Shown here piece by piece: positions 8,806 through 18,432 of a stretch of DNA of 64,000 nt (position 1 is the stretch's first letter; every line of letters begins with the position of its first letter). Location of the stretch: positions 2,259,501-2,323,500 of the forward strand of contig NZ_CP084758.1 in assembly GCF_020535565.1 (NCBI RefSeq). Reading direction: 5' to 3'. The position numbers and the translations under genes were made by a program. Source of the stretch: Shinella sp. XGS7. Lineage in GTDB: Bacteria > Pseudomonadota > Gammaproteobacteria > Burkholderiales > Burkholderiaceae_C. Under the pieces are notes generated by a model. The model was not told the origin of the DNA. It was given only the letters and a program-made list of their open reading frames with translations, and ran no database searches.

Positions 8806-9567
8806 CTAGGGTGTGGGGGACAGGCGCAGCAGCGGGCGCAGCTCGGGCCGCAGCCGTGCCAGCTCGCGCGCCACCAGCTCGGCAAAGAAGGCGGCGCCTT
8901 CGGGGCCAAGGTGGGTGCGGTCGAACACAGGGTTGGCGGCGCCGGCGCGCTCGGCCGTGGTGGCGGGATGGATGGGTTCACCCGCGCGGGGCTTGGGGGC
9001 CATGGCCAGGGTGTCGGCCCGGGCCTCGCCCATGGCCTGCACCGCGGCGCGGCTCAAGCCATGCAGGTCGAGCAGGGTCACGTCTTGCGCGGCGGCCACC
9101 TGGCGGGTGGCGGCGGCCCAGGGCGCCAGATCGTCGTGCAGCCAGGGACCGCGGAAGCTGCGCCGGGTCAGCGGCGTGAGCAGCACGGGTGTGGCACCGG
9201 CCGCGCGCAGCTCGCTCACATAGCGCGCGAGATTGGCGGGGAAGTCATGTACCAGATCGGTGGAGCGGCCGGGCTTGCCGGGCTGGTCGTTGTGGCCGAA
9301 CTGGATCAGCACATAGCTGGCGGGCGCCGCGGGGGCGGCCAGGGTCCGCAGCACGCCGTCCCACAGGCCCTCGGCGCGAAAGCTCATGGAGCTGCGGCCG
9401 CCGCGGGCCAGGTTGAGGCAGGGGCCGGAGAAGCGCTCGCACAGCGCGTCGCCATAGCCGCTGCGCGAGGCCAGGGTGGAGTCGCCCACCAGGATGAGGC
9501 GCACGGGCTGGGCACAGACCGGCATGGCCGCCAGCGCGAGCGTGGCGGCGAGCAGCAGAGATCGCAT
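8806..9567 (-). CDS. rhamnogalacturonan acetylesterase-like SGNH hydrolase (CE12)
   Basis: A secreted 253-residue GDSL/SGNH esterase expected to strip acetyl groups from pectin, especially rhamnogalacturonan I. Signal peptide: MRSLLLAATLALAAMPVCA, which fixes the start at 9567 rather than an upstream in-frame ATG. Block I is LVGDSTLAS (catalytic Ser), block II contains GGRSS, block III is FGHNDQPGKPG (Asn), and block V is DRTHLGPEG (Asp and His), the CE12 pattern. It lies between the TonB receptor and the PEP-CTERM gene on the same strand, so it belongs to the leftward pectin arm. Confidence 0.88.
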   Translation of the reverse strand: MRSLLLAATLALAAMPVCAQPVRLILVGDSTLASRSGYGDALCERFSGPCLNLARGGRSSMSFRAEGLWDGVLRTLAAPAAPASYVLIQFGHNDQPGKPGRSTDLVHDFPANLARYVSELRAAGATPVLLTPLTRRSFRGPWLHDDLAPWAAATRQVAAAQDVTLLDLHGLSRAAVQAMGEARADTLAMAPKPRAGEPIHPATTAERAGAANPVFDRTHLGPEGAAFFAELVARELARLRPELRPLLRLSPTP

Positions 9568-9683
9568 CAGGCACTCCCGCGCCGCGAGGCCGGCGCCGGC
9601 CACGCTCCGCCCACGGGGGCGGGCGGGCCGACCCCGGGGGCAAGAGCGTCAGAGGAGGCGGCCCGCAGCGGGCCGCGGGGCGG

Positions 9684-12641
9684 TCAGAAGAACTTGTAGT
9701 TCAGACCGAAGAGGTACTCGCGGCCGGTGACGTGGTAGACCACCGAGCTGTTGCGTGCTCGGCTGATGAACTGGTCGTTGGCCTCGTTGGTGAGGTTGAC
9801 GCCTTCCAGCGTGAAGGTGAGTCGGTCGTTCCACTTGTAGGAGATCGACGCGTCCACATTGGTGCTGGCGTTCTTGCCTTCCACATCGTTGTTGTTCTGG
9901 CCCGGCACACGGGTCAGGAAGCCGCTGCGGTAGGAGGCCGAGACCCGGGCGCTGAGCTTGCCGTCGTCGTAGTACAGCGTGGCGTTGTAGGACTTGGGGC
10001 TCAGGTTCAGCAGGTCGTCCACGATCACGCTGTTGCTGGTGGGCGAGACCAGGTAGGAGATCTTGGAGCTGACGCGGGTGTAGTTCAGCAGGGTGCCGAA
10101 GTTGCGGCCCCAGCCCGGCAGGAAGGTGAAGGGCTGCTGGTAGTTGATCTCGAAGCCCTTGAGCTTGCCGCCCGCCGTGTTCACCGGGGTGGTGACCTGG
10201 AAGACCTCGTCGCCCGTGAAGTTGGACGGCAGCAGGCTCATGGGCAGGCCGGTGTCCTTGTAGGCGATATTGGTGCGCAGGCTCTGGATATAGGTGTCGA
10301 TGTTCTTCTGGAACAGGCCCAGGCCCAGGAAGGCGCTCTTGTCGAAGTACCACTCGAAGCTGCTGTCGAAGGTCTTGGCGCGGAAGGGCTTCAGATTGGG
10401 GTTGCCCGAGGTCACCGAGAGCGTGCCGGTGGTGCTGATGGTGCCGCCGGGGTTGAGGTTGCCCAGTTGCGGCCGGGCCATGACCTTGGCTGCGGCCAGG
10501 CGCACGATGAAGTCGCGCGTCAGGTTGGCGGCCAGGTTCACCGAGGGCAGCCAGTCGTGGTAGGTCTGCTCGACCTCGATCTCGGTGGCGCCACCGGTGG
10601 CCTGATAGCCCAGGGCGGCCTGCTTGGTCTTCACATAGCGCACGCCCGCATTGCCCTGCAGCTTGATGCCGGCCAGCGAGGTGCTGAAGTCGGCCATCAG
10701 GAAGCCGCCGGTGTCGGTCTCGGTGACGGCGCGGTTGTTGCCACGGGCATTGCCGTTGGTGGTGGAGGACAGAGTGAAGTCCCCGGGGCCGCCGGCCGGG
10801 CCACTCTTGAGGCAGTTGCAGTAAATGTCGTAGGTGGAGGCGATGGCCTGCAGATTGGGAATCACCCAGGAGGTGATGGCGCCGGCCGGCAGGCTCAGGC
10901 CCTTGCCGAAGCCGCTGAGCGTGGTGCTCAGACCGGCCAGGCTGGTGCCGGCTGGCGGGGCAAAGACGGTGTCGTTCTGGTTGATGCGACGGAACTCATA
11001 GGTGTCGAAGCTGTACTTCTTGTAGTCCAGGCCGGCCTTGAGCGTGAGCTTGTTGGGCACCAGTTCCCAGGCCAGGTCCACATGGGCCACGTCATTGACG
11101 TTGGTGGCGCCCTGCGGGCGGATGCGGATCTCGCTGGTGGTGGTGTTGGTGACGGTGCTGGCCTGGGTGCCCGAGCTGGCCACGGGCACGCCGATCAGGC
11201 TGAGGGCGCCACCCGACTGGGCCGGGTCGAAGGGGTAGCCGATCACGGGCAGGCGGTCATTGCCGCGGAAGTCCAGCACGTAGCCGTTGACGTTGAGCGC
11301 GTCCAGCGTGGTGGTGGTCTGCACCGGGTTGCGGAAGGCCGACTTGGCCCGGCCGATGGTGGCGCTGGCGCGCAGGTGGTCGCTGAACTCGTGCTCCACC
11401 GTCAGCGTGGGCTGGGTGAAGGTGGTGCTCAGCTCGTCAAAGCGCGATTCGGAGCGGATGTCCACGCCGTTGTACTTGCCGTAGAGCAGGGCGCCGTTGG
11501 GGGCGTACTGTGTCTCCACCACGCTGGTCTGGGCCTTGCCGCCCTGGCCGGCGGTGCGGCTGAAGGAGATGGCTTCCAGGAAATCTTCCTGGCGGGTTGC
11601 CTTGAGCTTGGAGTACAGCAGGTCCAGGGTCACCAGGGTGGTGTCGGCCGGACGGAATTGCACCGAGCCGGTCAGGCCCAGGCGGTCCTGGTCATGGGTC
11701 AGGCGGCCGTAGCGCGGCAGGCGGGGGTGGAAGTTCTCGGCCTTGTTGGCCTCGGTGTAGGCCGCGGTATTGGCGGCGTTGACCGGCAGCCGCGCGGGCG
11801 GCAGGGAGCCGGCGACGCTGCTGCTGCCACCGGTGCCGCAGTTGCCGGTGCCCGGGGCGCACCAGCCGCCGGAGCTGGGGCCGTTGTCCCAGCGCACGCT
11901 GGAGAAGCCTTCTTCAAACAAGGTGCGCTTGGAATAGGCGCCGGAGATCAGCACGCCGAACTTGTTGTCGGCGAAGGTGTTGGCCACCAGGAAGGCCAGG
12001 CGCGGATCGGTGCTGCCGGAGAGGTCGTTGTAGCGGCCCTTGACCGAGGCGGTGGCGGTGAACTTCTTGAAGTCGAAGGGGCGCGAGGTCTGCAGGTCGA
12101 CCGTGGCGCCCAGAGAGCCCTCGTCCACATCGGCGGAGCTGCTCTTGCGCACGGTCACGCTGTTGAAGAGTTCGGAGGCGAAGACATTGAAGTCAAAGCC
12201 GCGCGAGCGGTTGGCGCCGCCCGAGCTGTCGGTGCCGCCCGTGGTGGCCAGACCCTCGATGCCGTTGATGCGCACGCGGGTGAAGTCCTGGCCCAGGCCG
12301 CGCACGGTGATGGAGCGGCCTTCGCCGGCATCGCGGTCGATCACCACGCCGGGAATGCGTTGCAGCGACTCGGCCAGGTTGGTGTCGGGGAACTTGGCGA
12401 TGTCCTCGGCCTTGATCACGTCGACGATGCCGCGGTCCTCGCGCTTCTTGTTCAGCGCGCTCTCCAGGGAGGAGCGGAAGCCCGTGACCACCACGGTCTC
12501 CAGGGCCTGGGCCTGGGGGGCGGCTGCTTGGGTCTGGGTCTGGGCCAGGGCGGGCGCGAAGGCCAGCAGGGTGCCGCTGCCCAGCAGGCACAGGGCGAGG
12601 GGTTTGAGGCGCGGCGCGGGGGCCCGACGACGGCTTTGCAT
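9684..12641 (-). CDS. TonB-dependent outer membrane receptor, Caulobacter/Xanthomonas type (probable pectin oligomer receptor)
   Basis: A 985-residue outer membrane transporter. Signal peptide ends AFAPALA; a TonB-box-like segment ETVVVTGFR precedes a plug domain (EDIAKFPDTNLAESLQRIPGV, then GRSITVRGLG and RVRINGIEG), then a long beta-barrel ending in the aromatic C-terminus YKFF. The plug sequence is that of the TonB-Xanth-Caul subfamily, which contains many plant-polysaccharide receptors. No SusD partner is present, as usual outside Bacteroidetes. Its setting between pectin esterase/lyase genes and kdgF points to oligogalacturonides or rhamnogalacturonan fragments as cargo; that ligand is inferred. 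Confidence 0.9.
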   Translation of the reverse strand: MQSRRRAPAPRLKPLALCLLGSGTLLAFAPALAQTQTQAAAPQAQALETVVVTGFRSSLESALNKKREDRGIVDVIKAEDIAKFPDTNLAESLQRIPGVVIDRDAGEGRSITVRGLGQDFTRVRINGIEGLATTGGTDSSGGANRSRGFDFNVFASELFNSVTVRKSSSADVDEGSLGATVDLQTSRPFDFKKFTATASVKGRYNDLSGSTDPRLAFLVANTFADNKFGVLISGAYSKRTLFEEGFSSVRWDNGPSSGGWCAPGTGNCGTGGSSSVAGSLPPARLPVNAANTAAYTEANKAENFHPRLPRYGRLTHDQDRLGLTGSVQFRPADTTLVTLDLLYSKLKATRQEDFLEAISFSRTAGQGGKAQTSVVETQYAPNGALLYGKYNGVDIRSESRFDELSTTFTQPTLTVEHEFSDHLRASATIGRAKSAFRNPVQTTTTLDALNVNGYVLDFRGNDRLPVIGYPFDPAQSGGALSLIGVPVASSGTQASTVTNTTTSEIRIRPQGATNVNDVAHVDLAWELVPNKLTLKAGLDYKKYSFDTYEFRRINQNDTVFAPPAGTSLAGLSTTLSGFGKGLSLPAGAITSWVIPNLQAIASTYDIYCNCLKSGPAGGPGDFTLSSTTNGNARGNNRAVTETDTGGFLMADFSTSLAGIKLQGNAGVRYVKTKQAALGYQATGGATEIEVEQTYHDWLPSVNLAANLTRDFIVRLAAAKVMARPQLGNLNPGGTISTTGTLSVTSGNPNLKPFRAKTFDSSFEWYFDKSAFLGLGLFQKNIDTYIQSLRTNIAYKDTGLPMSLLPSNFTGDEVFQVTTPVNTAGGKLKGFEINYQQPFTFLPGWGRNFGTLLNYTRVSSKISYLVSPTSNSVIVDDLLNLSPKSYNATLYYDDGKLSARVSASYRSGFLTRVPGQNNNDVEGKNASTNVDASISYKWNDRLTFTLEGVNLTNEANDQFISRARNSSVVYHVTGREYLFGLNYKFF

Positions 12642-12803
12642 GATCTTGTCTCCTACGTGTTGGTCGGCGCCCCGCTCACGTGGCTGGGACGCATCGGTTC
12701 ATGTCGCGGCCCGGGCGGGTCGCGATGTCGGAGGGCGCGCGCAGGGCGCCGCGTCAGCAAGGGGACCCGCGGGCGCTGCAGTGCGGCCGCGGGCCATGAG
12801 GTC

Positions 12804-13160
12804 CTAGAGGTAGTCCTCGCGGCGGGGCGAGAACTGGTCCAGCAGGCTGCTGTTCGGTTCCAGGGCCCGCACGCCATGCGGTGTCAGGCGGGGGGCCACA
12901 AAGGCGTCGCCAGCGCGGATCACGCGCTTGACGCCGCCCACTTCGCATTCAAAGGCGCCGCTGAGGCAGAAGGCGATCTGGTCATGCGCGTCGTGCGCAT
13001 GCACCGTGCCCACGGCGCCCTGGTCGAACTGCACCAGCACCGACATCAGCTCGGGCGTGTGGCCGACGATCTTGCGGCGGATGCCGTCACCCAGCTCCGT
13101 CCAGGGGGTGCTGGCGTCGTCAAAGTACAGAGGGCTGCTGCTGGCAGGGGTCGTGCTCAT
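12804..13160 (-). CDS. kdgF: cupin protein KdgF, unsaturated galacturonate to ketouronate conversion
   Basis: A 118-residue single-domain cupin. Metal ligands are visible as His54-x-His56-x4-Gln61 and His95 (LTPHGVR), and the ending SPRREDYL matches the KdgF family. KdgF speeds ring opening of 4,5-unsaturated galacturonate, the product of oligogalacturonide lyase, into the linear ketouronate used by KduI. It is transcribed away from kduI, sharing a 235-bp divergent promoter region with KdgR-like boxes, which strengthens the assignment. The gene is followed by a 162-bp gap before the TonB receptor on the same strand; that gap shows no clear terminator. Confidence 0.9.
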   Translation of the reverse strand: MSTTPASSSPLYFDDASTPWTELGDGIRRKIVGHTPELMSVLVQFDQGAVGTVHAHDAHDQIAFCLSGAFECEVGGVKRVIRAGDAFVAPRLTPHGVRALEPNSSLLDQFSPRREDYL

Positions 13161-13232
13161 GGGGTCTCCGCTGTCTCATGCCCGTGTGCCGGGCGCGGTG
13201 TCGCGATGGGTCGCGAGCCTTGATGTGGTGCG

Positions 13233-13238
13233 ACTATA
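13233..13238 (-). promoter_or_regulatory. candidate -10 box (TATAGT) of kdgF
   Basis: Reads TATAGT on the minus strand, with TTTCAT about 17 bp upstream as a poor -35. That -35 lies inside the first KdgR-like box, so repressor binding would block this promoter. Inferred from sequence only. Confidence 0.4.
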
Positions 13239-13254
13239 AGCGCGGAGATTAAAA

Positions 13255-13291
13255 AATGAAACGATGGTTCACTAAATAGAAACCATAATTC
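13255..13291. promoter_or_regulatory. two tandem KdgR-like operator boxes between kdgF and kduI
   Basis: Box 1 at 13255-13273 reads AATGAAACGATGGTTCACT, matching 16 of 19 positions of the enterobacterial KdgR consensus AATGAAACANTGTTTCATT. Box 2 at 13279-13291 reads GAAACCATAATTC, a weaker copy of the same core. The two cores start exactly 21 bp apart, two helical turns. The stretch is strikingly AT-rich for this genome. The regulator encoded at 23276 is an IclR protein of the KdgR type, so it is the likely ligand; de-repression by 2-keto-3-deoxygluconate is known for KdgR in Dickeya/E. coli and is inferred here. Confidence 0.65.
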
Positions 13292-13395
13292 CGGGAAAGT
13301 CCGGGCCTGCGCTAGGCTAGCAAGCATTCGATCCAGACCGGCGCACTGCTCCCCCTTTTGTTTCACCCCGCTGCCGGCGCCAAGGAGACCTTTCG

Positions 13396-14232
13396 ATGGA
13401 AATCCGCCAACCAATCCACAGCGCGCATGCCCGCACGCTGGACACCCAGGGCCTGCGCGAGCAGTTCCTGGTCGAGCAACTCTTCAAGCCCGACGAGACC
13501 ACGCTGACCTACAGTCAGATCGACCGCATCATCGTGGGCGGCATCATGCCCGTGAACCAGGCCCTGAGCTTTGCGCCGGAGCTGGGGCGCCACACCGGCA
13601 CCGATTTCTTTCTGCAGCGCCGCGAGCTGGGCCTGATCAATATCGGCGGTGCCGCCCGCGTCAAGGTGGACGAGCAGAGCTACGAGATCGGGCCCCGCGA
13701 GGCGCTCTACATCGGCCAGGGCGCCCGCGAGCTGGAGTTCCGCAGCCTGGATCCGGCCCAGCCCGCCAAGCTCTACTTCAACAGCGCGCCCGCCCATACC
13801 GCCTATCCGCACCGCAAGGTGACCCTGGCCGAGGCCTCGCCCGAGACCCTGGGTTCGCCCGAGACCAGCAACCGCCGCACGATCTACAAGTTCCTGGTGC
13901 CCGATGTGCTGCCCACCTGCCAGCTGCTGATGGGCATGACCCAGCTGGAGCCCGGCAGCCTGTGGAACACCATGCCCTGCCACACGCACGACCGGCGCAT
14001 GGAGGTCTACTTCTACTTCGACATGAACGAGAACGCGGTCGTGTTCCACATGCTGGGCGAGCCCAGTGAGACCCGCCACCTGGTGGTGCGCAACGAGCAG
14101 GCCGTGATCAGCCCGAGCTGGAGCATCCACTCCGGCGTGGGCACCCAGGCCTACACCTTCATCTGGGGCATGGTGGGCGAGAACCAGGTCTTCAAGGACA
14201 TGGACCATGTCCCGATGAGCGCCCTGCGCTGA
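13396..14232 (+). CDS. kduI: 5-keto-4-deoxyuronate isomerase KduI
   Basis: Converts 5-keto-4-deoxyuronate (DKI) to 3-deoxy-D-glycero-2,5-hexodiulosonate in pectin breakdown. The 278 residues match E. coli KduI length, and the zinc ligands fall at the same numbers: His196, His198, Glu203 ([12 protein letters not shown]) and His245 (WSIHSGVG). AAGGAGA lies about 9 bases before the ATG. First gene of the rightward pectin operon; kduD follows after 16 bp. Cytoplasmic bicupin enzyme. Confidence 0.97.
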   Translation: MEIRQPIHSAHARTLDTQGLREQFLVEQLFKPDETTLTYSQIDRIIVGGIMPVNQALSFAPELGRHTGTDFFLQRRELGLINIGGAARVKVDEQSYEIGPREALYIGQGARELEFRSLDPAQPAKLYFNSAPAHTAYPHRKVTLAEASPETLGSPETSNRRTIYKFLVPDVLPTCQLLMGMTQLEPGSLWNTMPCHTHDRRMEVYFYFDMNENAVVFHMLGEPSETRHLVVRNEQAVISPSWSIHSGVGTQAYTFIWGMVGENQVFKDMDHVPMSALR

Positions 14233-14248
14233 GCCTGGAGACCGCATC

Positions 14249-15010
14249 GTGATCCTCGAGAACTTCAATCTGGGCGGCAAGGTCGCCATCGTCACCGGCT
14301 GCAACACCGGTCTGGGGCAGGGCATGGCCCTCGCCCTGGCCCAGGCGGGCGCCGACATCGTGGGCGTCAATGTGTCCGAGCCCAGCGAGACCCGCGCCGA
14401 GGTCGAGGGCCTGGGCCGGCGCTTCCTGGACCTGCGCGCCAATCTGTCCGACATCAGCTGCATCGAAGGCCTGATCGCCGAGGCCAAGGCCTGGGGTGGG
14501 CGTGTGGACATCCTGGTCAACAACGCCGGCATCATCCGTCGCGAAGACGCGATCAAGTTCAGCGAGAAGGACTGGGACGATGTCATCGACCTGAACCTGA
14601 AGACCGTGTTCTTCTTCTCCCAGGCCGTGGCGCGTCAGTACCTCTCGCAAGGCGGCGGCGGCAAGATCATCAATGTGGCCTCCATGCTGTCCTACCAGGG
14701 CGGGGTGCGGGTGCCGTCCTACACCGCCAGCAAGAGCGGCGTCATGGGCATCACCCGGCTGATGGCCAATGAGTGGGCCCAGCACGGCATCAATGTGAAT
14801 GCCATCGCGCCCGGCTATATGGCCACCAACAACACCGCGGCCCTGCGTGCCGACGAGGGGCGCAACATGGCCATCCTGGAGCGCATTCCGGCCGGTCGCT
14901 GGGGGGTGCCGGACGACCTGGCCGGACCGGTGGTGTTCCTGGCCTCCAAGGCCTCGGACTATGTCAACGGCTATACCGTGGCCGTCGATGGTGGCTGGCT
15001 GGCGAGGTAA
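14249..15010 (+). CDS. kduD: 2-dehydro-3-deoxy-D-gluconate 5-dehydrogenase KduD
   Basis: Reduces the KduI product to 2-keto-3-deoxygluconate with NAD(P)H. Classical short-chain dehydrogenase of 253 residues: cofactor motif VTGCNTGLGQG near residue 15, NNAG near 91, active site Tyr158 and Lys162 (YTASKSG), and C-terminal YTVAVDGGWLAR typical of KduD. Starts with GTG at 14249, with GGAG eight to ten bases upstream. Pairs with kduI in the same transcript. The next enzyme, KDG kinase, is not in the window. Confidence 0.96.
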   Translation: MILENFNLGGKVAIVTGCNTGLGQGMALALAQAGADIVGVNVSEPSETRAEVEGLGRRFLDLRANLSDISCIEGLIAEAKAWGGRVDILVNNAGIIRREDAIKFSEKDWDDVIDLNLKTVFFFSQAVARQYLSQGGGGKIINVASMLSYQGGVRVPSYTASKSGVMGITRLMANEWAQHGINVNAIAPGYMATNNTAALRADEGRNMAILERIPAGRWGVPDDLAGPVVFLASKASDYVNGYTVAVDGGWLAR

Positions 15011-15125
15011 GGCCCACCCCCTACGCGCTGCGCGCGCCGAGGTCAGCGGCCTCGGCCGGCGCCAGGTACAAACCGTCCTCAGGACGGCTTGAGCCCCGGC
15101 GCTGCTTTCCTCAAGGGGCGCCCCC
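15008..15125. repeat. dispersed GC-rich intergenic repeat, type A, partial copy between kduD and togM
   Basis: Begins directly at the kduD stop with the same roughly 30 bases (AAGGCCCACCCCCTACGCGC and on) that begin the copy after macA at 61690, then diverges and ends with a CTCAAGGGGCG block similar to the other copies. It fills most of the 142-bp gap between kduD and togM and can form hairpins, so it may act as a transcript attenuator or processing site. Confidence 0.6.
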
Positions 15126-15152
15126 AAGAATCACCGACGGAGACACGGTGAC

Positions 15153-16040
15153 ATGTACGAGAACAAAAAACTGGGCTTTCTGTTCGTCCTGCCTTTTGTG
15201 CTGGGCGTGATTCTGTTCAAGCTCTTTCCCTTCGTGATGAGCTTCGCGCTCAGCTTCACGCAGTACGACCTGATCGACCCGCCCGAGTTCGTGGGCATGC
15301 AGAACTACCAGGAGCTGGCCACGGCCGATCCGCTGTTCCGCAAGTCCCTGGGCGTGACCCTGCTGTTCGCGGCCCTGGCCGTGCCGCTGAGGGTGGGCTT
15401 CGCGCTCTTCATCGCCCATGTGCTGAACTTCAAGCTGCGCGGCATCAACTTCTTCCGCGCGGCCTTCTACATCCCCTCCATCCTGGGCGGGTCCATCGCC
15501 GTGGCGGTGTTGTGGCGTTTCATCTTCGCCAAGAACGGCCTGGTGAATCTGGTGCTGATCAAGCTGGGCCTGGAGCCCATCGCCTGGCTGGCGGACGAGC
15601 ACTACAGCATGTGGACCATCGTGCTGCTTTTCACCTGGCAGTTCGGCTCGGCCATGGTGATCTTCCTGGCGGCGCTGCAGAACGTCTCGATCTCGCTCTA
15701 CGAGGCCGCCGAGTGCGACGGCGCCAGCAAATGGCAGCAGTTCTGGAAGATCACCGTGCCCCTCATCACCCCGGTGATCTTCTTCAACATGATCATGCAG
15801 ATGGTGCACGCCTTCCAGGAGTTCAACGGGCCCTATGCCATCACCGAGGGCGGACCGCTGAGCTCCACCTATGTGCTGGCGCTCTACATCTATGACCAGA
15901 GCTTCCGCTTCTTCAATCTGGGCTATGGCGCCGCGCTGAGCTGGGTGCTCTTTGCCCTGGTGGGCGGTCTGGCCCTGTTCTCCTTCTGGAGCTCCAAGTA
16001 CTGGGTGTTCTATTCGGGCGAGAAGGAGGTGAAGCGATGA
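15153..16040 (+). CDS. togM: sugar ABC transporter permease, TogM-like (MalF type)
   Basis: One of two inner-membrane permeases of an oligogalacturonide importer. 295 residues with six predicted membrane helices; the first is FLFVLPFVLGVILFKLFPFV. The coupling EAA motif is visible as YEAAECDGASKWQQFWKITVPLITP near residue 185. It belongs to the MalF/UgpA family. GGAGA precedes the start. Its stop overlaps the start of the partner permease (ATGA). Substrate is inferred from the surrounding pectin genes and from TogMNAB of Dickeya. Confidence 0.88.
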   Translation: MYENKKLGFLFVLPFVLGVILFKLFPFVMSFALSFTQYDLIDPPEFVGMQNYQELATADPLFRKSLGVTLLFAALAVPLRVGFALFIAHVLNFKLRGINFFRAAFYIPSILGGSIAVAVLWRFIFAKNGLVNLVLIKLGLEPIAWLADEHYSMWTIVLLFTWQFGSAMVIFLAALQNVSISLYEAAECDGASKWQQFWKITVPLITPVIFFNMIMQMVHAFQEFNGPYAITEGGPLSSTYVLALYIYDQSFRFFNLGYGAALSWVLFALVGGLALFSFWSSKYWVFYSGEKEVKR

Positions 16041-16999
16041 GCCGACCTCTCGACACCAAGGCCGAAGTGGCGGGCCGAGCGCCGGGCCGCTCCCAAGCCG
16101 GCCCGCATCCCCTCGGGGGATCGACCGACGTACCCGTCGGGCGAGGGGCCCGCCTGGTGCTGGGCCGCGACCGCGGCAATGCCTGGCTGCGCTATCTCGC
16201 GCTGATCGCAGTGGCCGTGCTCATGCTCTACCCCCTGCTGTGGCTGGTGGGCGCTTCGTTCAAGAGCAATGCCGAAATCTTCACCGAGGTGGGCTTCTGG
16301 CCCAGCCGCTTTGATTTCGGCGCCTATGCCAAGGGCTGGAAGACCAGCACCGAGTACACCTTCGCCACCTATTTCCTGAACAGCTTCCTGATCACCATCC
16401 CGCGCATCATCGTGACGGTGATCTCCTGCGTGCTGGTGGCCTATGCCTTTGCGCGCTTCGAGTTCTGGGGCAAGAAGTTTCTCTTCAGCATCATGATCGC
16501 CACCATGATGCTGCCCCTGATCGTGCTGCGTCTGCCCCAGTACCTGGTGTTCCGCGAAATCGGCTGGCTGGACAGCTACCTGCCGCTGATCATCCCGTCC
16601 GCCTTCGCCACCGACACCTTCTTCGTGTTCATGCTGGTGCAGTTCCTGCGCGGCATTCCGCGCGATATGGAAGAGGCCGCCCAGATCGATGGCTGCAATG
16701 CCTGGCAGCTGCTCTGGCACATCATCGTGCCCCTGCTCAAGCCGGCCATCATCTCGGTGATCGTGTTCCAGTTCATCTGGACCATGAACGACTTCATGGG
16801 CCCGCTGATCTACCTGGCCTCGGTGGAGAAGTACCCGGTCTCGCTGGCGCTGAAGATGAGCATCGGCGCGACCGAGGAGGTGGAGTGGGCCAATGTGATC
16901 GCCATCTCGGTCGTGGCCCTCATCCCCTCGGTGCTGGTGTTCTTTGCGGCGCAGAAGCACTTCATTGAAGGTGCCACCAGCAGCGGCGTCAAAGGCTGA
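16037..16999 (+). CDS. togN: sugar ABC transporter permease, TogN-like (MalG type), with repeat-derived N-terminal extension
   Basis: Second inner-membrane permease, 320 residues, MalG/UgpE family. EAA motif near residue 214: MEEAAQIDGCNAWQLLWHIIVPLLKP. The first helix starts only near residue 50 (RYLALIAVAVLMLYPLLWLVG). Residues about 12-39 are odd: Gly/Pro/Arg-rich and encoded by an inverted copy of the intergenic repeat found at 17007-17125. The ATGA overlap with togM argues that 16037 is the ancestral start and that a repeat landed in frame after about 10 codons; a GTG at 16157 could start a protein without it. Substrate inferred as for togM. Confidence 0.88.
   Translation: MSRPLDTKAEVAGRAPGRSQAGPHPLGGSTDVPVGRGARLVLGRDRGNAWLRYLALIAVAVLMLYPLLWLVGASFKSNAEIFTEVGFWPSRFDFGAYAKGWKTSTEYTFATYFLNSFLITIPRIIVTVISCVLVAYAFARFEFWGKKFLFSIMIATMMLPLIVLRLPQYLVFREIGWLDSYLPLIIPSAFATDTFFVFMLVQFLRGIPRDMEEAAQIDGCNAWQLLWHIIVPLLKPAIISVIVFQFIWTMNDFMGPLIYLASVEKYPVSLALKMSIGATEEVEWANVIAISVVALIPSVLVFFAAQKHFIEGATSSGVKG
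16070..16151 (-). repeat. inverted, shortened copy of the type D intergenic repeat inside togN
   Basis: Aligned with the reverse complement of 17007-17125: a 36-bp block nearly identical (shared GCGCCGGGCCG and CCCAAGCCGGCCCGC), then a 41-bp segment missing, then a second block sharing CCCCTCGGGGGA and CGAGGGGC. The copy stays open in the togN frame and adds about 28 residues to the permease. Confidence 0.75.
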
Positions 17000-17006
17000 A
17001 GATGAA

Positions 17007-17125
17007 GCCCCTCGTCCAAGGAGTACCTTGGCCGGTCCCCCGAGGGGACGGCGATGCTTGCGGCATCGAGCCGCAAGCACACGCCCAAGGCGGGCCGGCT
17101 TGGGACGGCCCGGCGCGCGGCCCGC
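17007..17125 (+). repeat. dispersed GC-rich intergenic repeat, type D, between togN and togA
   Basis: About 120 bp immediately after the togN stop, filling the 165-bp gap. Contains an internal hairpin (GATGCTTGCGGCATCGAGCC pairs with the following GCCGCAAGC) and the palindromic CCCCCGAGGGG. Same family as the copy embedded in togN in the opposite orientation. No gene here. Confidence 0.7.
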
Positions 17126-17164
17126 GATGACTGAAGAGACAAAGATTAGGACGGAGACAAGAAC

Positions 17165-18292
<1,128 letters not shown>

Positions 18293-18297
18293 ACAAA

Positions 18298-18410
18298 ACA
18301 CCCCCTACCGGCTCCGCCGGCCCCCCTCAAGGGGGCGCATCCGCAGGCCCGGCAAAGCCGGATCCTCGGACGCCGCTTGGCTCGACCGGCTGCTTGCGTC
18401 GCATGTGCCG
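18298..18410. repeat. dispersed GC-rich intergenic repeat, type A, between togA and togB
   Basis: Shares CACCCCCTAC, CCCCCTCAAGGGGGCG and AGGCCCGGCAAAGCCGG with the copy at 61690-61803, in the same orientation relative to the operon. It occupies nearly the whole 140-bp gap. No coding capacity recognised. Confidence 0.75.
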
Positions 18411-18432
18411 CTAAGCCGCATGGAGAACTGAC

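Noticed and set aside
12642-12803. KdgR box or terminator between kdgF and the TonB receptor
   Set aside because: No GAAAC-N3-GTTTC-like core and no stem with T run could be read.
9732-13223. Very long open frame on the plus strand antisense to the TonB receptor and kdgF
   Set aside because: Its translation is Gly/Ala/Val/Gln-rich without domains and it mirrors codon positions of the real genes; a usual artefact of high GC.
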